NCBI GenBank assembly: GCA_002706885.1
Contig: PAKY01000027.1
Location: 1 to 33,051 of the forward strand
Reading direction: 5' to 3'
Length of the DNA stretch: 33,051 nucleotides
From: Phycisphaerae bacterium
GTDB lineage: Bacteria; Planctomycetota; Phycisphaerae; Phycisphaerales; UBA1924
Shown: positions 1-6,734 of the stretch, in pieces
Position numbering within the stretch: position 1 is the first letter of the stretch
How the letters are laid out: every line of letters starts with the position of its first letter
Notes under the pieces: model-generated
What the model was told of the DNA's origin: nothing
Databases searched by the model: none
The model's input: only the letters and a program-made list of their open reading frames with translations
Program-made: the position numbers and the translations under genes

Positions 1-1
1 A

Positions 2-169
2 GAAGATATTCAGATTGAAGACGACTTCGTCGCCGAGGATGACGACGATACCGCCGAGGCTCCGGCAGAAGTTGCGAAGACCAATCTGACCAAACGCCGG
101 ATCATCGACAATCTGCTCGAAGAGCGTCGTTTGCAGAAGCAACTCAACGAGTTCGACTTCGACCTCTGA
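2..169 (+). CDS. C-terminal tail of a small acidic protein, PA3496-like (partial, runs off left edge)
   Basis: The open frame enters from the left edge and stops with TGA at 167-169. The visible 55 residues are an Asp/Glu-rich stretch followed by a basic-acidic helix (KRRIIDNLLEERRLQKQL) and the end EFDFDL. This layout, acidic linker then an RR-I-x-x-LLEE-RRL helix, matches my memory of the small Pseudomonas proteins annotated as PA3496-family putative envelope integrity protein, whose function is poorly known. A strong terminator follows immediately. Reading frame and stop are certain; the family name is from memory. Confidence 0.55.
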   Translation, partial: EDIQIEDDFVAEDDDDTAEAPAEVAKTNLTKRRIIDNLLEERRLQKQLNEFDFDL

Positions 170-173
170 GCTG

Positions 174-199
174 AAAAAGCCCCGTCACAGGGGCTTTTT
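174..199 (+). terminator. Rho-independent terminator after the left-edge gene
   Basis: A perfect 10-bp stem, AAAAAGCCCC and GGGGCTTTTT, encloses a 6-nt loop and is followed by a T run. It starts 5 bases after the stop codon of the preceding gene. The A tract upstream of the stem would let it work in both directions. Confidence 0.9.
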
Positions 200-208
200 T
201 GCACCAAA

Positions 209-260
209 TCAGTCGCGTCGCGAGGGCGACAGCAGCTCGACCTTGTAGCCATAGGCACCC
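209..260 (-). pseudogene. Short C-terminal remnant of an unidentified gene
   Basis: On the minus strand a frame reads WGAYGYKVELLSPSRRD and then stops at 209-211, with Pseudomonas-like codon choice. It is convergent with the left-edge gene and shares its terminator. Homology-like sequence stops near 260, where AT-richer DNA begins. I read it as the 3' end of a chromosomal gene cut by the arrival of the island. I do not recognise the family, and the fragment is too short for certainty. Confidence 0.3.
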
Positions 261-674
261 CAAAGTTCCCACCTCTATGGACATCAAATTTGCTCGCAAG
301 ATCAGATACTTAGGTTATTTCACACATGTCCATAAATTTTTCATGACATGAACAGCTCTTAGAGATGGCGCGTCCGCTGGCCTTCCAAATGCCAGCGCAG
401 CATGGCAGAAAAAATTACTAGGCAATGGTCAATGAAAGCTTACTAAGAACCGATATCTGAGCGCATCGGTGATAGATAGGACGAGCATTCCCGCCTGAGT
501 GCCTAACCTGACTGCAATAAAAAGAAGCAATACCATCACACAAAATTCTCAAATGGCGCGCCGTTCGACCTAAGGGCAGATGTTTCTTCGCTAGGGTCAC
601 ATCCATATTCATCAGAGCACTCATGACATAATGCGCGAGGCCATTGCTCGACTAATAGAGATCGTAATCACCTA
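261..674. other. Gene-free stretch at the left island border
   Basis: No convincing gene is seen here. The base composition is AT-richer than the flanks and the short open frames show no family resemblance. It probably consists of scrambled junction DNA between the chromosome and the IS remnant. Confidence 0.5.
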
Positions 675-1015
<341 letters not shown>

Positions 1016-1112
1016 CTACCTGTCCACCAGTTCCGGGACAGACCAGCGGCTGACACTGGAGGGAAGGCGCAGCGGTATCGATTTACCTGCTGCGTGAACG
1101 GCATTGATATTT

Positions 1113-1343
1113 TTAGTTGGGTTGCAGCTCAGATATCTGAGGCAAAAGGTACGAAGGTTCGCAGGTAAGCTCGCCTGCAATGCGGTACAGCTTTTCAACG
1201 GTAATGTTTACCTCACCACGCTCGATCCGCCCCACATAGCTGCGATCAATGTTGCAGGCCAGCGCCAGTGCATCCTGAGAAATCCGGCAAGCTTTCCTCT
1301 GCGCCCGGATGCGTTCCCCTAACGCTTTTGCCAACGTGCCCAT
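1113..1343 (-). CDS. XRE-family helix-turn-helix regulator
   Basis: This 76-aa protein is essentially one lambda-Cro/C1-type HTH domain. ERIRAQRKACRISQDALALACNIDRSYVGRIERG spans helices 1-4, with the recognition helix around DRSYVGRIE, and continues into the usual dimer-forming tail. Size and layout match controller (C) proteins and antitoxin-type repressors that sit beside defence genes. It is divergent from the helicase operon with 103 bp between starts. A perfect palindrome holding a TATAAT hexamer lies in that gap, so the protein probably represses the operon. The start at 1343 has GGGAC about 6 nt upstream. Target and signal are inferred. Confidence 0.88.
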   Translation of the reverse strand: MGTLAKALGERIRAQRKACRISQDALALACNIDRSYVGRIERGEVNITVEKLYRIAGELTCEPSYLLPQISELQPN

Positions 1344-1382
1344 GACCGTCCCAATTCCACCTGAGCCGGCACTATCGGGCGT

Positions 1383-1414
1383 TTGCGGATGTGCGAGCCA
1401 CGGATTATAATCCG
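1383..1414 (+). promoter_or_regulatory. Promoter with an operator-like palindrome over its -10 box
   Basis: TTGCGG at 1383-1388 and a consensus TATAAT at 1406-1411 are separated by 17 bp and point at the operon starting at 1447. The -10 box is the core of a perfect 14-bp palindrome, CGGATTATAATCCG (1401-1414), with a related half site GCGGAT at 1385-1390. A repressor bound there would block RNA polymerase directly. The adjacent XRE protein is the obvious candidate. Confidence 0.6.
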
Positions 1415-1446
1415 CATTTATTTCGCGCTAACTCTTCTGGTTCTTA

Positions 1447-2037
1447 ATGAAATCGGCACCGTTTGTCTTCGACCGGCGTCTGTATGAGCTGCTGCAGGAG
1501 GAAGGGCGCGCGCAGTTCACGACCCGTGAACTACGCGATGCCTACGCCAAAAGCCTGAACGGCACGAGTTTTCGTATCGCCGATGTGCGCCGCTATGTGT
1601 ATGAGCAGACTCGCCGAATGCTGCGCACCGGCTGGGTTGTTCTGGATAAAGACCGTCGTACTCGCGGGCAGGTCTATCACCTGCAGCCGGTTCCGGCGCA
1701 TCTAGATCTGGAGCTGGTCGATAACGGGTTCGAGAACAGTCGAAAGCCAGCATGTGAGCCTGAGAAGGAACCTGCTTTGCTCGATGATGAAGCTGTAGCG
1801 CTTAAGCGCTCATCCGGGGCGGATGAGCGCTTGGAAACGCTCCATAAAGAAATCCGCTTGGATTTTCTATCATCGATGGGCGAGGCCGAGCGATTCAAAC
1901 TGCTCCTAGAAGACATGCCGCACCTTCGGGATAAGATTGAAGGAGAGTACCTGGAGGCTAGAGACCGCAGCTCACGCCTGCTGGGACACCTGCGCGCCAT
2001 TGAGAAGACCCTGCAGACGCTATCCGCCAAATGGTGA
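1447..2037 (+). CDS. Unknown winged-helix/coiled-coil protein, first gene of helicase operon
   Basis: This 196-aa protein belongs to no family I recognise. Residues 1-80 look like a winged-helix fold: alternating helices (RRLYELLQEE, TTRELRDAYAKS, IADVRRYVYEQTRRMLRTG) followed by a beta-wing-like WVVLDKDRRTRGQVYHL. Residues 110-196 are charged and helical, probably a coiled coil, rich in Glu/Arg/Leu heptads. That suggests a DNA-binding or scaffolding partner for the helicase encoded next. Its last 7 nt overlap the helicase start (ATG at 2031, TGA at 2035-2037), which implies translational coupling. There is no clear Shine-Dalgarno before the ATG at 1447; with the -10 at 1406-1411 the leader would be about 30 nt. 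Confidence 0.75.
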   Translation: MKSAPFVFDRRLYELLQEEGRAQFTTRELRDAYAKSLNGTSFRIADVRRYVYEQTRRMLRTGWVVLDKDRRTRGQVYHLQPVPAHLDLELVDNGFENSRKPACEPEKEPALLDDEAVALKRSSGADERLETLHKEIRLDFLSSMGEAERFKLLLEDMPHLRDKIEGEYLEARDRSSRLLGHLRAIEKTLQTLSAKW

Positions 2038-3434
2038 CCAGATCACTTCGTGGCTGGCAAAACAGCTGCATCAATACTGCGCTGAAGCACTTTTCCACCA
2101 CTCCGCATTTCTTTTGCCAGGCAACTCCTGGTGCCGGAAAAACGCGCATGGCCGCAGAACTCGCCAGCAGACTACTTGAGCAGGACAGCATCGATCTAGT
2201 GATGTGCTTCGCGCCCTCTTGTCAGGTAGTGGAGGGGTTCCGCTCGACCTTTTCTGCAGTACTTGGCAAGCGTCTCGACGGCCAGATTGGGGCCGTGGGC
2301 ACGGCATTCACTTACCAAGCAATGGAGTTCCGAGACGAGGGGTTCTGGCAGCTGCTTGATGACTATCGTGTACTCGTAGTCTTCGATGAAATTCACCACT
2401 GCGCGGGCCATCATCCGACTCTCAGCAGCGCCTGGGGGCAGCAGATACTGCACCGGATACAGGATCGCGCGGCCTACACACTGGCTCTTTCTGGCACGCC
2501 ATGGCGTTCGGATGAACGGGCTATTGCATTGGCCCGCTACTCCAGCCCCCTAGGGCATCTGATTTGCGACTACCGCTATGGTCTCGAAGAAGCTATTACC
2601 GACGGAGTATGCCGCTCTCCGCGTATTGTCTTGCTCGATAATCAGCGGGTAAAACTCACGGAAGAAATGGGTGCTGATAGCACTGTGAGGATGTTTCCCA
2701 GCATTGCGAGGCTATTGGGGGAATCCCCCGTCACCTACGAAGAACTGCTGCGACATGACGAGGTGATCGACCAACTGCTGGACCTTAGCTGCAAGAAACT
2801 GGATGAGCTTCGCCAGGTAAAACCTAATGCGGCTGGTTTGGTCGTCGCCACCGACACTGAGCATGCGCATCAGATTGCCTTGGCTCTAGAAACCAGAGGT
2901 GAAGGTTGTCGGCTTGTGACCAACAAAACCCCTGAGGCGCAGCAGGTCATCAATACATTCCGGCATAGCGCATGTCGTTGGATTGTTGCCATTGGAATGA
3001 TCAGCGAAGGCACTGATATCCCCCGCCTCCAAGTGTGCTGCTACCTCAGTCGAATCCGCACCGAGTTGCACTATCGCCAAGTGCTCGGCCGGGTGCTTCG
3101 GCGCACTGGCGAGAGCGATGGCCAAGCCTGGTTGTTCATGTTGGCGGAGCCAGTGCTACGGAGCTTTGCTGAGCGAATTGCGGATGATCTTCCGGATGAC
3201 CTTGCGGTGCTGAATGAGGTGCATATACCTGCCCTCACTTCAGTCTCAAACACTGGCTGGATTGAGCCTGCCGGGAATACCGACGCGCTGGAAAGCTGCA
3301 CTAAAACTGGGTCTAAGCAGGCTACCGATTTAGGCTCTACAGCCACCGTCCATCTGGCGGACTTTGTGGCTGAACCGAGCCATCAGGTCAGCTTCTCCAA
3401 GCACTATCGGCAACAATTGCTGGCCTGCTTCTGA
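2031..3434 (+). CDS. Superfamily 2 DEAD/DEAH-box (ResIII-like) helicase
   Basis: The 467-aa protein has an ordered SF2 motif set. A Q-like LRGWQ lies near residue 8, Walker A ATPGAGKT at 31-38 (Lys37), the DEIH Walker B at 119-122, motif III SGTPWR at 154-159, and a C-terminal RecA fold with EGTDIP and the arginine-finger motif VLGRVLRR. This is the architecture of type III restriction/UvrB-like translocases, not of RNA DEAD-box proteins. No nuclease domain is fused; the last ~80 residues lack recognisable motifs. The gene overlaps its upstream partner by 7 nt and shares the A of its TGA stop with the downstream ATG, so it sits in the middle of a tightly coupled operon. A role in nucleic-acid sensing or remodelling in a defence/repair module is inferred. 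Confidence 0.9.
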   Translation: MVTRSLRGWQNSCINTALKHFSTTPHFFCQATPGAGKTRMAAELASRLLEQDSIDLVMCFAPSCQVVEGFRSTFSAVLGKRLDGQIGAVGTAFTYQAMEFRDEGFWQLLDDYRVLVVFDEIHHCAGHHPTLSSAWGQQILHRIQDRAAYTLALSGTPWRSDERAIALARYSSPLGHLICDYRYGLEEAITDGVCRSPRIVLLDNQRVKLTEEMGADSTVRMFPSIARLLGESPVTYEELLRHDEVIDQLLDLSCKKLDELRQVKPNAAGLVVATDTEHAHQIALALETRGEGCRLVTNKTPEAQQVINTFRHSACRWIVAIGMISEGTDIPRLQVCCYLSRIRTELHYRQVLGRVLRRTGESDGQAWLFMLAEPVLRSFAERIADDLPDDLAVLNEVHIPALTSVSNTGWIEPAGNTDALESCTKTGSKQATDLGSTATVHLADFVAEPSHQVSFSKHYRQQLLACF

Positions 3435-4297
3435 TGCCCCCAATCATCACTCATCGCATTGGGCATCCGCACCTGACCGACACCCCTAAATCTATGAGCT
3501 TTAGCGAACTCTTAAACATCACCATCAAGATCGTCCAAGGTGCTGGAGAACTGCTTGTGGCGGAGTGGCGGCGTCCATCTGGTCCTCGTGGGTGCGGGGA
3601 CAAGGCGGAGGTCGACCTCGAGATTGAAGTCCTGCTGCGGGCAGAACTTCTCGCGGCTCTGGACTGTGATTTCTGGGGAGAGGAAACGGGCTCTAGGTTG
3701 ACTGGTGCAGACTGCTGTTGGGTCGTTGATCCTAATGACGGTACTGCGGATTTTCTCCGCGGCCGAAAGGGGACAGCGCTTTCGGTCGGCCTGTTGATGA
3801 ATGCGAAACCTGTCCTGGGTGTGGTGTATGCGCCGGTCACGAACGATCGCGGTCCAGACTGTATCGCCTGGTGCCAAGGACTGGGCGGCATCTATAGAAA
3901 TGGTCAACTCCTAACGAGCTCAATCAACCATCGTCAGCTGGAAGCCGGCAGCAAGGTACTGGTGAGTACAGGAGCTCTGACGAAGCCGAAGATCAATGAA
4001 GTGTTATGCGCTCCCGCAGAGTACAGACCGATGCCCAGCATCGCGTACCGCCTCGCTACCGCAGCCGCAGGAGATGGCGTTGCGGCCGTCTCGATTGCTC
4101 CAGTGTCCGCTCATGACGTGGTGGCTGGTCACGCAATTCTCAGAGGGGCTGGAGGTGTTCTGGTCGACCAGATTGGGGAGCCCATCACCTACGAAAGTGA
4201 GGCGAAGCTCTCGAAGGTGTCGACTCGTTGTTTCGGTGGAGCACCGCAGGCATGTGCGGCTCTGGCGGGTAGAGATTGGGGAAGGGTTTTTGCTTAG
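3434..4297 (+). CDS. Inositol-monophosphatase/CysQ-superfamily phosphatase
   Basis: The 287-aa protein carries the metal-site motifs of the Mg-dependent, Li-sensitive phosphatase superfamily (IMPase, FBPase, CysQ). These are DKAEVDLEIE, FWGEETG with the metal-binding Glu, the signature WVVDPNDGTADFLRG, and a late SAHDVVAGHAILRGAGG matching the W-D-x-A-A/G block. All expected acidic ligands appear intact. Family substrates include inositol phosphates and 3'(2'),5'-bisphosphate nucleotides such as pAp. Its ATG overlaps the helicase stop (TGATG), the arrangement expected for re-initiation. An internal ATG at 3494 (MSFSELL) is an alternative start nearer the usual domain beginning. In this operon a nucleotide or RNA-end phosphatase role is more plausible than inositol metabolism, but that is inference. 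Confidence 0.88.
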   Translation: MPPIITHRIGHPHLTDTPKSMSFSELLNITIKIVQGAGELLVAEWRRPSGPRGCGDKAEVDLEIEVLLRAELLAALDCDFWGEETGSRLTGADCCWVVDPNDGTADFLRGRKGTALSVGLLMNAKPVLGVVYAPVTNDRGPDCIAWCQGLGGIYRNGQLLTSSINHRQLEAGSKVLVSTGALTKPKINEVLCAPAEYRPMPSIAYRLATAAAGDGVAAVSIAPVSAHDVVAGHAILRGAGGVLVDQIGEPITYESEAKLSKVSTRCFGGAPQACAALAGRDWGRVFA

Positions 4298-4334
4298 TGC
4301 GGAACGCTAAACCATAACCTTGGATACCCGCACG

Positions 4335-4850
4335 ATGCCGCCGCCGGCCAATCCCGTCCTTTTCCTCGACTTTGATGGTGTACTGCATCCGGACGCCGTT
4401 TTCATGACACAGAATGGGCCGACATTGCGAGCTGAAGGCTCGCTTTTCATGTGGTCGGATCTATTGGTTGAGGCGCTGGAGGATTTCCCCCACGTCCAGG
4501 TGGTATTGAGTACAAGCTGGGTGCGCCATCTAGGCTTTTCACGGGCGCGAAGTTACCTGCCCGCCCGGCTAAAGGCCCGGGTGATCGGCGCGACTTGGCA
4601 TAGCGCGATGGGAAAAGGCTGGGTTGATCAGAATTGGTGGGACACAGCCGCTCGATACGAACAAATCTGCCGATACGTGAATCGCGCCCACCTTCCAAAC
4701 TGGGTGTCGGTCGACGACGACTCCGATCGGTGGCCAAAGGAGGCACTGGGTCATTTGGTTTGCTGTGATGGCCAGCAGGGCTTGGCCCAACCCGGACGTG
4801 TTGAAGACCTTCGCAGCCGCCTAATGCAAGCCACATTTGGCCGGAGGTAG
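4335..4850 (+). CDS. HAD-like phosphatase of the RNA-repair-associated (HAD_SAK) type
   Basis: From the ATG at 4335 the protein (171 aa) begins almost directly with the HAD motif I, LFLDFDGVLHPD, supplying the nucleophile Asp and acid Asp. Motif II is VVLSTSWVRH (Ser-Thr) near residue 60, and the acidic motif IV is WVSVDDDSDRW near residue 125. The pattern LDFDGVLHP followed by STSWR is typical of the small HAD domains described in 'Swiss army knife' RNA-repair proteins, which act as nucleic-acid end phosphatases. A TTG at 4320 is a possible longer start. It follows the phosphatase gene by under 40 nt, same strand, so it is probably the last operon gene. Confidence 0.8.
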   Translation: MPPPANPVLFLDFDGVLHPDAVFMTQNGPTLRAEGSLFMWSDLLVEALEDFPHVQVVLSTSWVRHLGFSRARSYLPARLKARVIGATWHSAMGKGWVDQNWWDTAARYEQICRYVNRAHLPNWVSVDDDSDRWPKEALGHLVCCDGQQGLAQPGRVEDLRSRLMQATFGRR

Positions 4851-4953
4851 GTACCTATCAGGCAGCTGCCGGCCAGAGGTGGATTACCCCTCCTGGAAAT
4901 TCATAAATTGTTGTTCACATACCTGCCCCTCAATGCAGCGATGGAGACTCGCC

Positions 4954-5235
4954 ATGACCATGCCTATCGAACGTACTGCTGCACTTATGGAAGTGCGCAG
5001 TTTTCTATACGCCCTGACAAGCAGCAGCGAGGTCAGCGATGAGATAAAGCGCCAGGCCTCACGTGCCCTGCGCCACTACCCCTCAGCCCGAGAGGTGGAC
5101 ATGCTTGCTGCAAAAGAGGAGTACATACGCAGAATGGGGGGGACCGTTCCAGCTCACCTACTCATTACCGCCAAGCTTGATGAGACTGGCCGTATTCAGA
5201 AGCTTATTGAAGAAGATCGCGACATCAGAACCTGA
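4954..5235 (+). CDS. BPSL0761-family small protein
   Basis: The 93-aa protein starts MTMPIERTAALMEVRSFLYAL and continues with a Leu/Ala-rich helix, then RQASRALRHYPSAREVDMLA. This matches the BPSL0761 family: an MTMP-x-ERT start, a helix, and an LRHYPS motif. Function is unknown; members are common on islands and phage-like elements. The reading frame is open further upstream, but the ATG at 4954 has GGAG at 4943-4946 at good spacing and begins exactly where the family does. It follows the HAD gene by about 100 bp and may have its own promoter. Confidence 0.75.
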   Translation: MTMPIERTAALMEVRSFLYALTSSSEVSDEIKRQASRALRHYPSAREVDMLAAKEEYIRRMGGTVPAHLLITAKLDETGRIQKLIEEDRDIRT

Positions 5236-5424
5236 TAACTGCGGGAGACACTGATGGCCAGAAATTTTGGCGCAGATCTGAAGAGGATCCTCAGTGGGGA
5301 CAACCTCACCTAAGTGAGCCCAGTTGCTTCTCTGCATGGGCTTCAGTGGCGAGTGGCCACGGATGCTTACAGGTGCAGGCTATCGACTCAGTAACCGTGG
5401 TTTGTCACCGTAGCAACGCCTTGG
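5236..5424. other. Convergent intergenic region with an imperfect inverted repeat
   Basis: No solid gene is seen; a 19-codon frame at 5254-5313 with GGGAG upstream is the only candidate. At 5404-5434 an imperfect inverted repeat (GTCACCGTAGCAA pairing with TTGGTTACGGTGAC) overlaps the stop codon of the minus-strand gene that ends at 5425. It lacks a T run, so it is at best a weak terminator. Confidence 0.45.
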
Positions 5425-5874
5425 TTACGGTGACAGGATTTGCGTTATAGGCACCACTCTCGGCCATCGATCATGTACCCAAGCGTACTCTTCTGGTGGT
5501 TCTGTGGTCACTACGTACACACGCCGCTGATCCTCTTCTCCGATTACCAGGCACTCCAAGGCGTACCCCTCCGGCACATTGAACCAATGTGAGGGCCGAT
5601 GCTTATCGCCAACGTGGCCTTCTTTCTCCATAAGCCGCTGCACCATGGCTAGGGCTCGCTGGGGGTGGTGCTTCTTCCAGACTCCCGTGTGGATTGATTC
5701 GAGTTTTGCCCAGCCACCAGGTGGACTGCCACCTATCTCCTCCCTGCGGCGCCCCCAGTGGATCCAGTCGATCTGGCCTCCATCTGGAAACATGACGGGT
5801 AAGGCTGCCTTGGGATTAGGGAAGTAGATTTTCCAGACCTTGTCCGCCTCGCGGGCTTCCACGCCTCCACACAT
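5425..5874 (-). CDS. Divergent SRAP-domain (YedK/HMCES-like) protein
   Basis: The order of motifs follows the SRAP fold that crosslinks to abasic sites in single-stranded DNA. A Met-Cys N-terminus comes first, then IDWIHWGRRREEIG (family: WGLIPxW), ESIHTGVWKKHHP (family: NARAETVxxKPxF), ECLVI (family: RCLVPADGFYEW), and VYVVTTEPPEEYAWVHDRWPRVV (family: ILTTEAN...IHDRMPVIL). I start it at the ATG at 5874 (MCGG), which has GAGGAG 7 nt upstream and places Cys at position 2 as the mechanism requires. An ATG at 5907 (MCNC) is in frame, gives 160 aa and also has Cys2, but a weaker ribosome site. The central motifs are degenerate, so activity is uncertain. It sits beside SOS-type genes, consistent with DNA-damage tolerance. 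Confidence 0.65.
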   Translation of the reverse strand: MCGGVEAREADKVWKIYFPNPKAALPVMFPDGGQIDWIHWGRRREEIGGSPPGGWAKLESIHTGVWKKHHPQRALAMVQRLMEKEGHVGDKHRPSHWFNVPEGYALECLVIGEEDQRRVYVVTTEPPEEYAWVHDRWPRVVPITQILSP

Positions 5875-5978
5875 ACCTGGCTCCTCACGCTGCGCGCAGT
5901 TGCACATTCGACATCTACCACCTTGTTCTAGACTGCCTGGGCAGGACGCGCCCCCCCAATTAGCAAAGGACTTGCCTC

Positions 5979-6188
5979 ATGGGATTTCTGACTCTCTCTC
6001 GCCGCGAAGGCGAGATGATCCGCCTTACCATCGACCCCGGCGTCGACACCGAGAAACTCCTCAAGCAGCTGCTGCGCGATGGGATTACCGTGCATATAGA
6101 CGCTATCAAGCGTCACGGTCGAGCTCGCATCAGCATCGAAGCACCCAAGCAGATGGCCATTCTTCGCGATGAGTTGGTAGACGCCTGA
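5979..6188 (+). CDS. CsrA/RsmA-family RNA-binding regulator, RsmN-like
   Basis: The 69-aa protein begins MGFLTLSRREGE, the CsrA signature (M-x-I-L-x-R-x-x-G-E), and ends with GRARISIEAPKQMAILRDEL, matching the conserved RNA-binding strand (V-R-I-G-I-x-A-P-x-x-V-x-V-x-R-x-E). A helical insert, DTEKLLKQLLRDGITVHI, lies between the strands, as in Pseudomonas RsmN/RsmF rather than canonical RsmA. CsrA proteins bind GGA motifs in leader RNAs and control translation. GGA occurs at 5944-5946, at 5968-5970 inside the AAAGGA ribosome site, and just after the ATG, so autoregulation is plausible. It is divergent from the SRAP-like gene. Confidence 0.88.
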   Translation: MGFLTLSRREGEMIRLTIDPGVDTEKLLKQLLRDGITVHIDAIKRHGRARISIEAPKQMAILRDELVDA

Positions 6189-6233
6189 CGGTTTGGTAGC
6201 CCTGCCTCCTGTCGGAGCTGTGCTGGGCTTCTG

Positions 6234-6276
6234 TTGACCTAAGCTGGGCCTTCTCGAATACTGTATTTATATACAG
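6234..6276 (+). promoter_or_regulatory. SOS promoter with a LexA box upstream of the umuDC-like operon
   Basis: The 16-bp sequence CTGTATTTATATACAG at 6261-6276 fits the gammaproteobacterial LexA consensus CTGT-N8-ACAG. It overlaps the downstream edge of a plausible promoter: TTGACC at 6234-6239, a 17-bp spacer, and AATACT at 6257-6262. The downstream ATG is at 6297. LexA repression with release on DNA damage is expected. Confidence 0.9.
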
Positions 6277-6296
6277 CATTGTTCAGAGGTACCCCA

Positions 6297-6734
6297 ATGT
6301 CTCTTTCCATCCTTGCTCGCGGTGAGCGCCTCCGGGAACGCTTGCTCACTGATGTGGCCGACCTGCGGATAACCGGCTTCCAATCACCTGCCGAGGACGA
6401 AAAGGAAGAAGGACTGTCCCTTGATCGGCTGACAGGCCTAGGGGCGCCGCATATCTGGGGGGTGCAGGTACTGGATGACACGTTGCTTGGCTTCGGCATC
6501 TTCCCGGGAGACCGGTTGATCGTGAACCGTGCGGCGTGCCAGCTGGATAACAGGTTTGTGGTCGTCGATCTCGGTGATGAGGGTTACCGCGTACGTCTCG
6601 TTGCACGAGATCTGTTTGGTGGCCGCTGGCTTAAAGCCGCCGATCCGATCGTGCCGGATGTTCAGCTGGATGGTGACGTGCCGATCGAGGTGTGGGGCGT
6701 GGTGAGCTGGGTGGTCAGCCATGTGGCGCCATGA
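6297..6734 (+). CDS. UmuD-like S24/LexA-fold protein without the Ser/Lys dyad
   Basis: The 145-aa protein aligns along its length with UmuD: GFQSPAED (UmuD: GFPSPAADY), LSLDRLTGLGAPHIWGVQV, then GFGIFPGDRLIVNR (UmuD: GGISDGDLLIVDS). At the catalytic serine of GDSM it has DDTL (Thr62), and at the lysine of EFTVKK it has RVRL (Arg100). The N-terminal Cys-Gly/Ala-Gly cleavage site is also not evident. It therefore probably cannot self-process and may act directly as the polymerase partner or as a regulator. It overlaps the umuC-like gene by 4 nt (ATGA). The start at 6297 was chosen over an upstream frame extension because it lies just after the LexA box. Confidence 0.8.
   Translation: MSLSILARGERLRERLLTDVADLRITGFQSPAEDEKEEGLSLDRLTGLGAPHIWGVQVLDDTLLGFGIFPGDRLIVNRAACQLDNRFVVVDLGDEGYRVRLVARDLFGGRWLKAADPIVPDVQLDGDVPIEVWGVVSWVVSHVAP

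Noticed and set aside
1019..1047. Right terminal repeat of the IS3 remnant
   Set aside because: Looks like an IS3-type end, but no left partner is present to prove it.
5254..5313. 19-codon frame with GGGAG upstream
   Set aside because: Too short to support without homology or expression data.
5404..5434. Inverted repeat considered as a terminator
   Set aside because: It is imperfect, overlaps a stop codon and has no T run; noted only as an inverted repeat.
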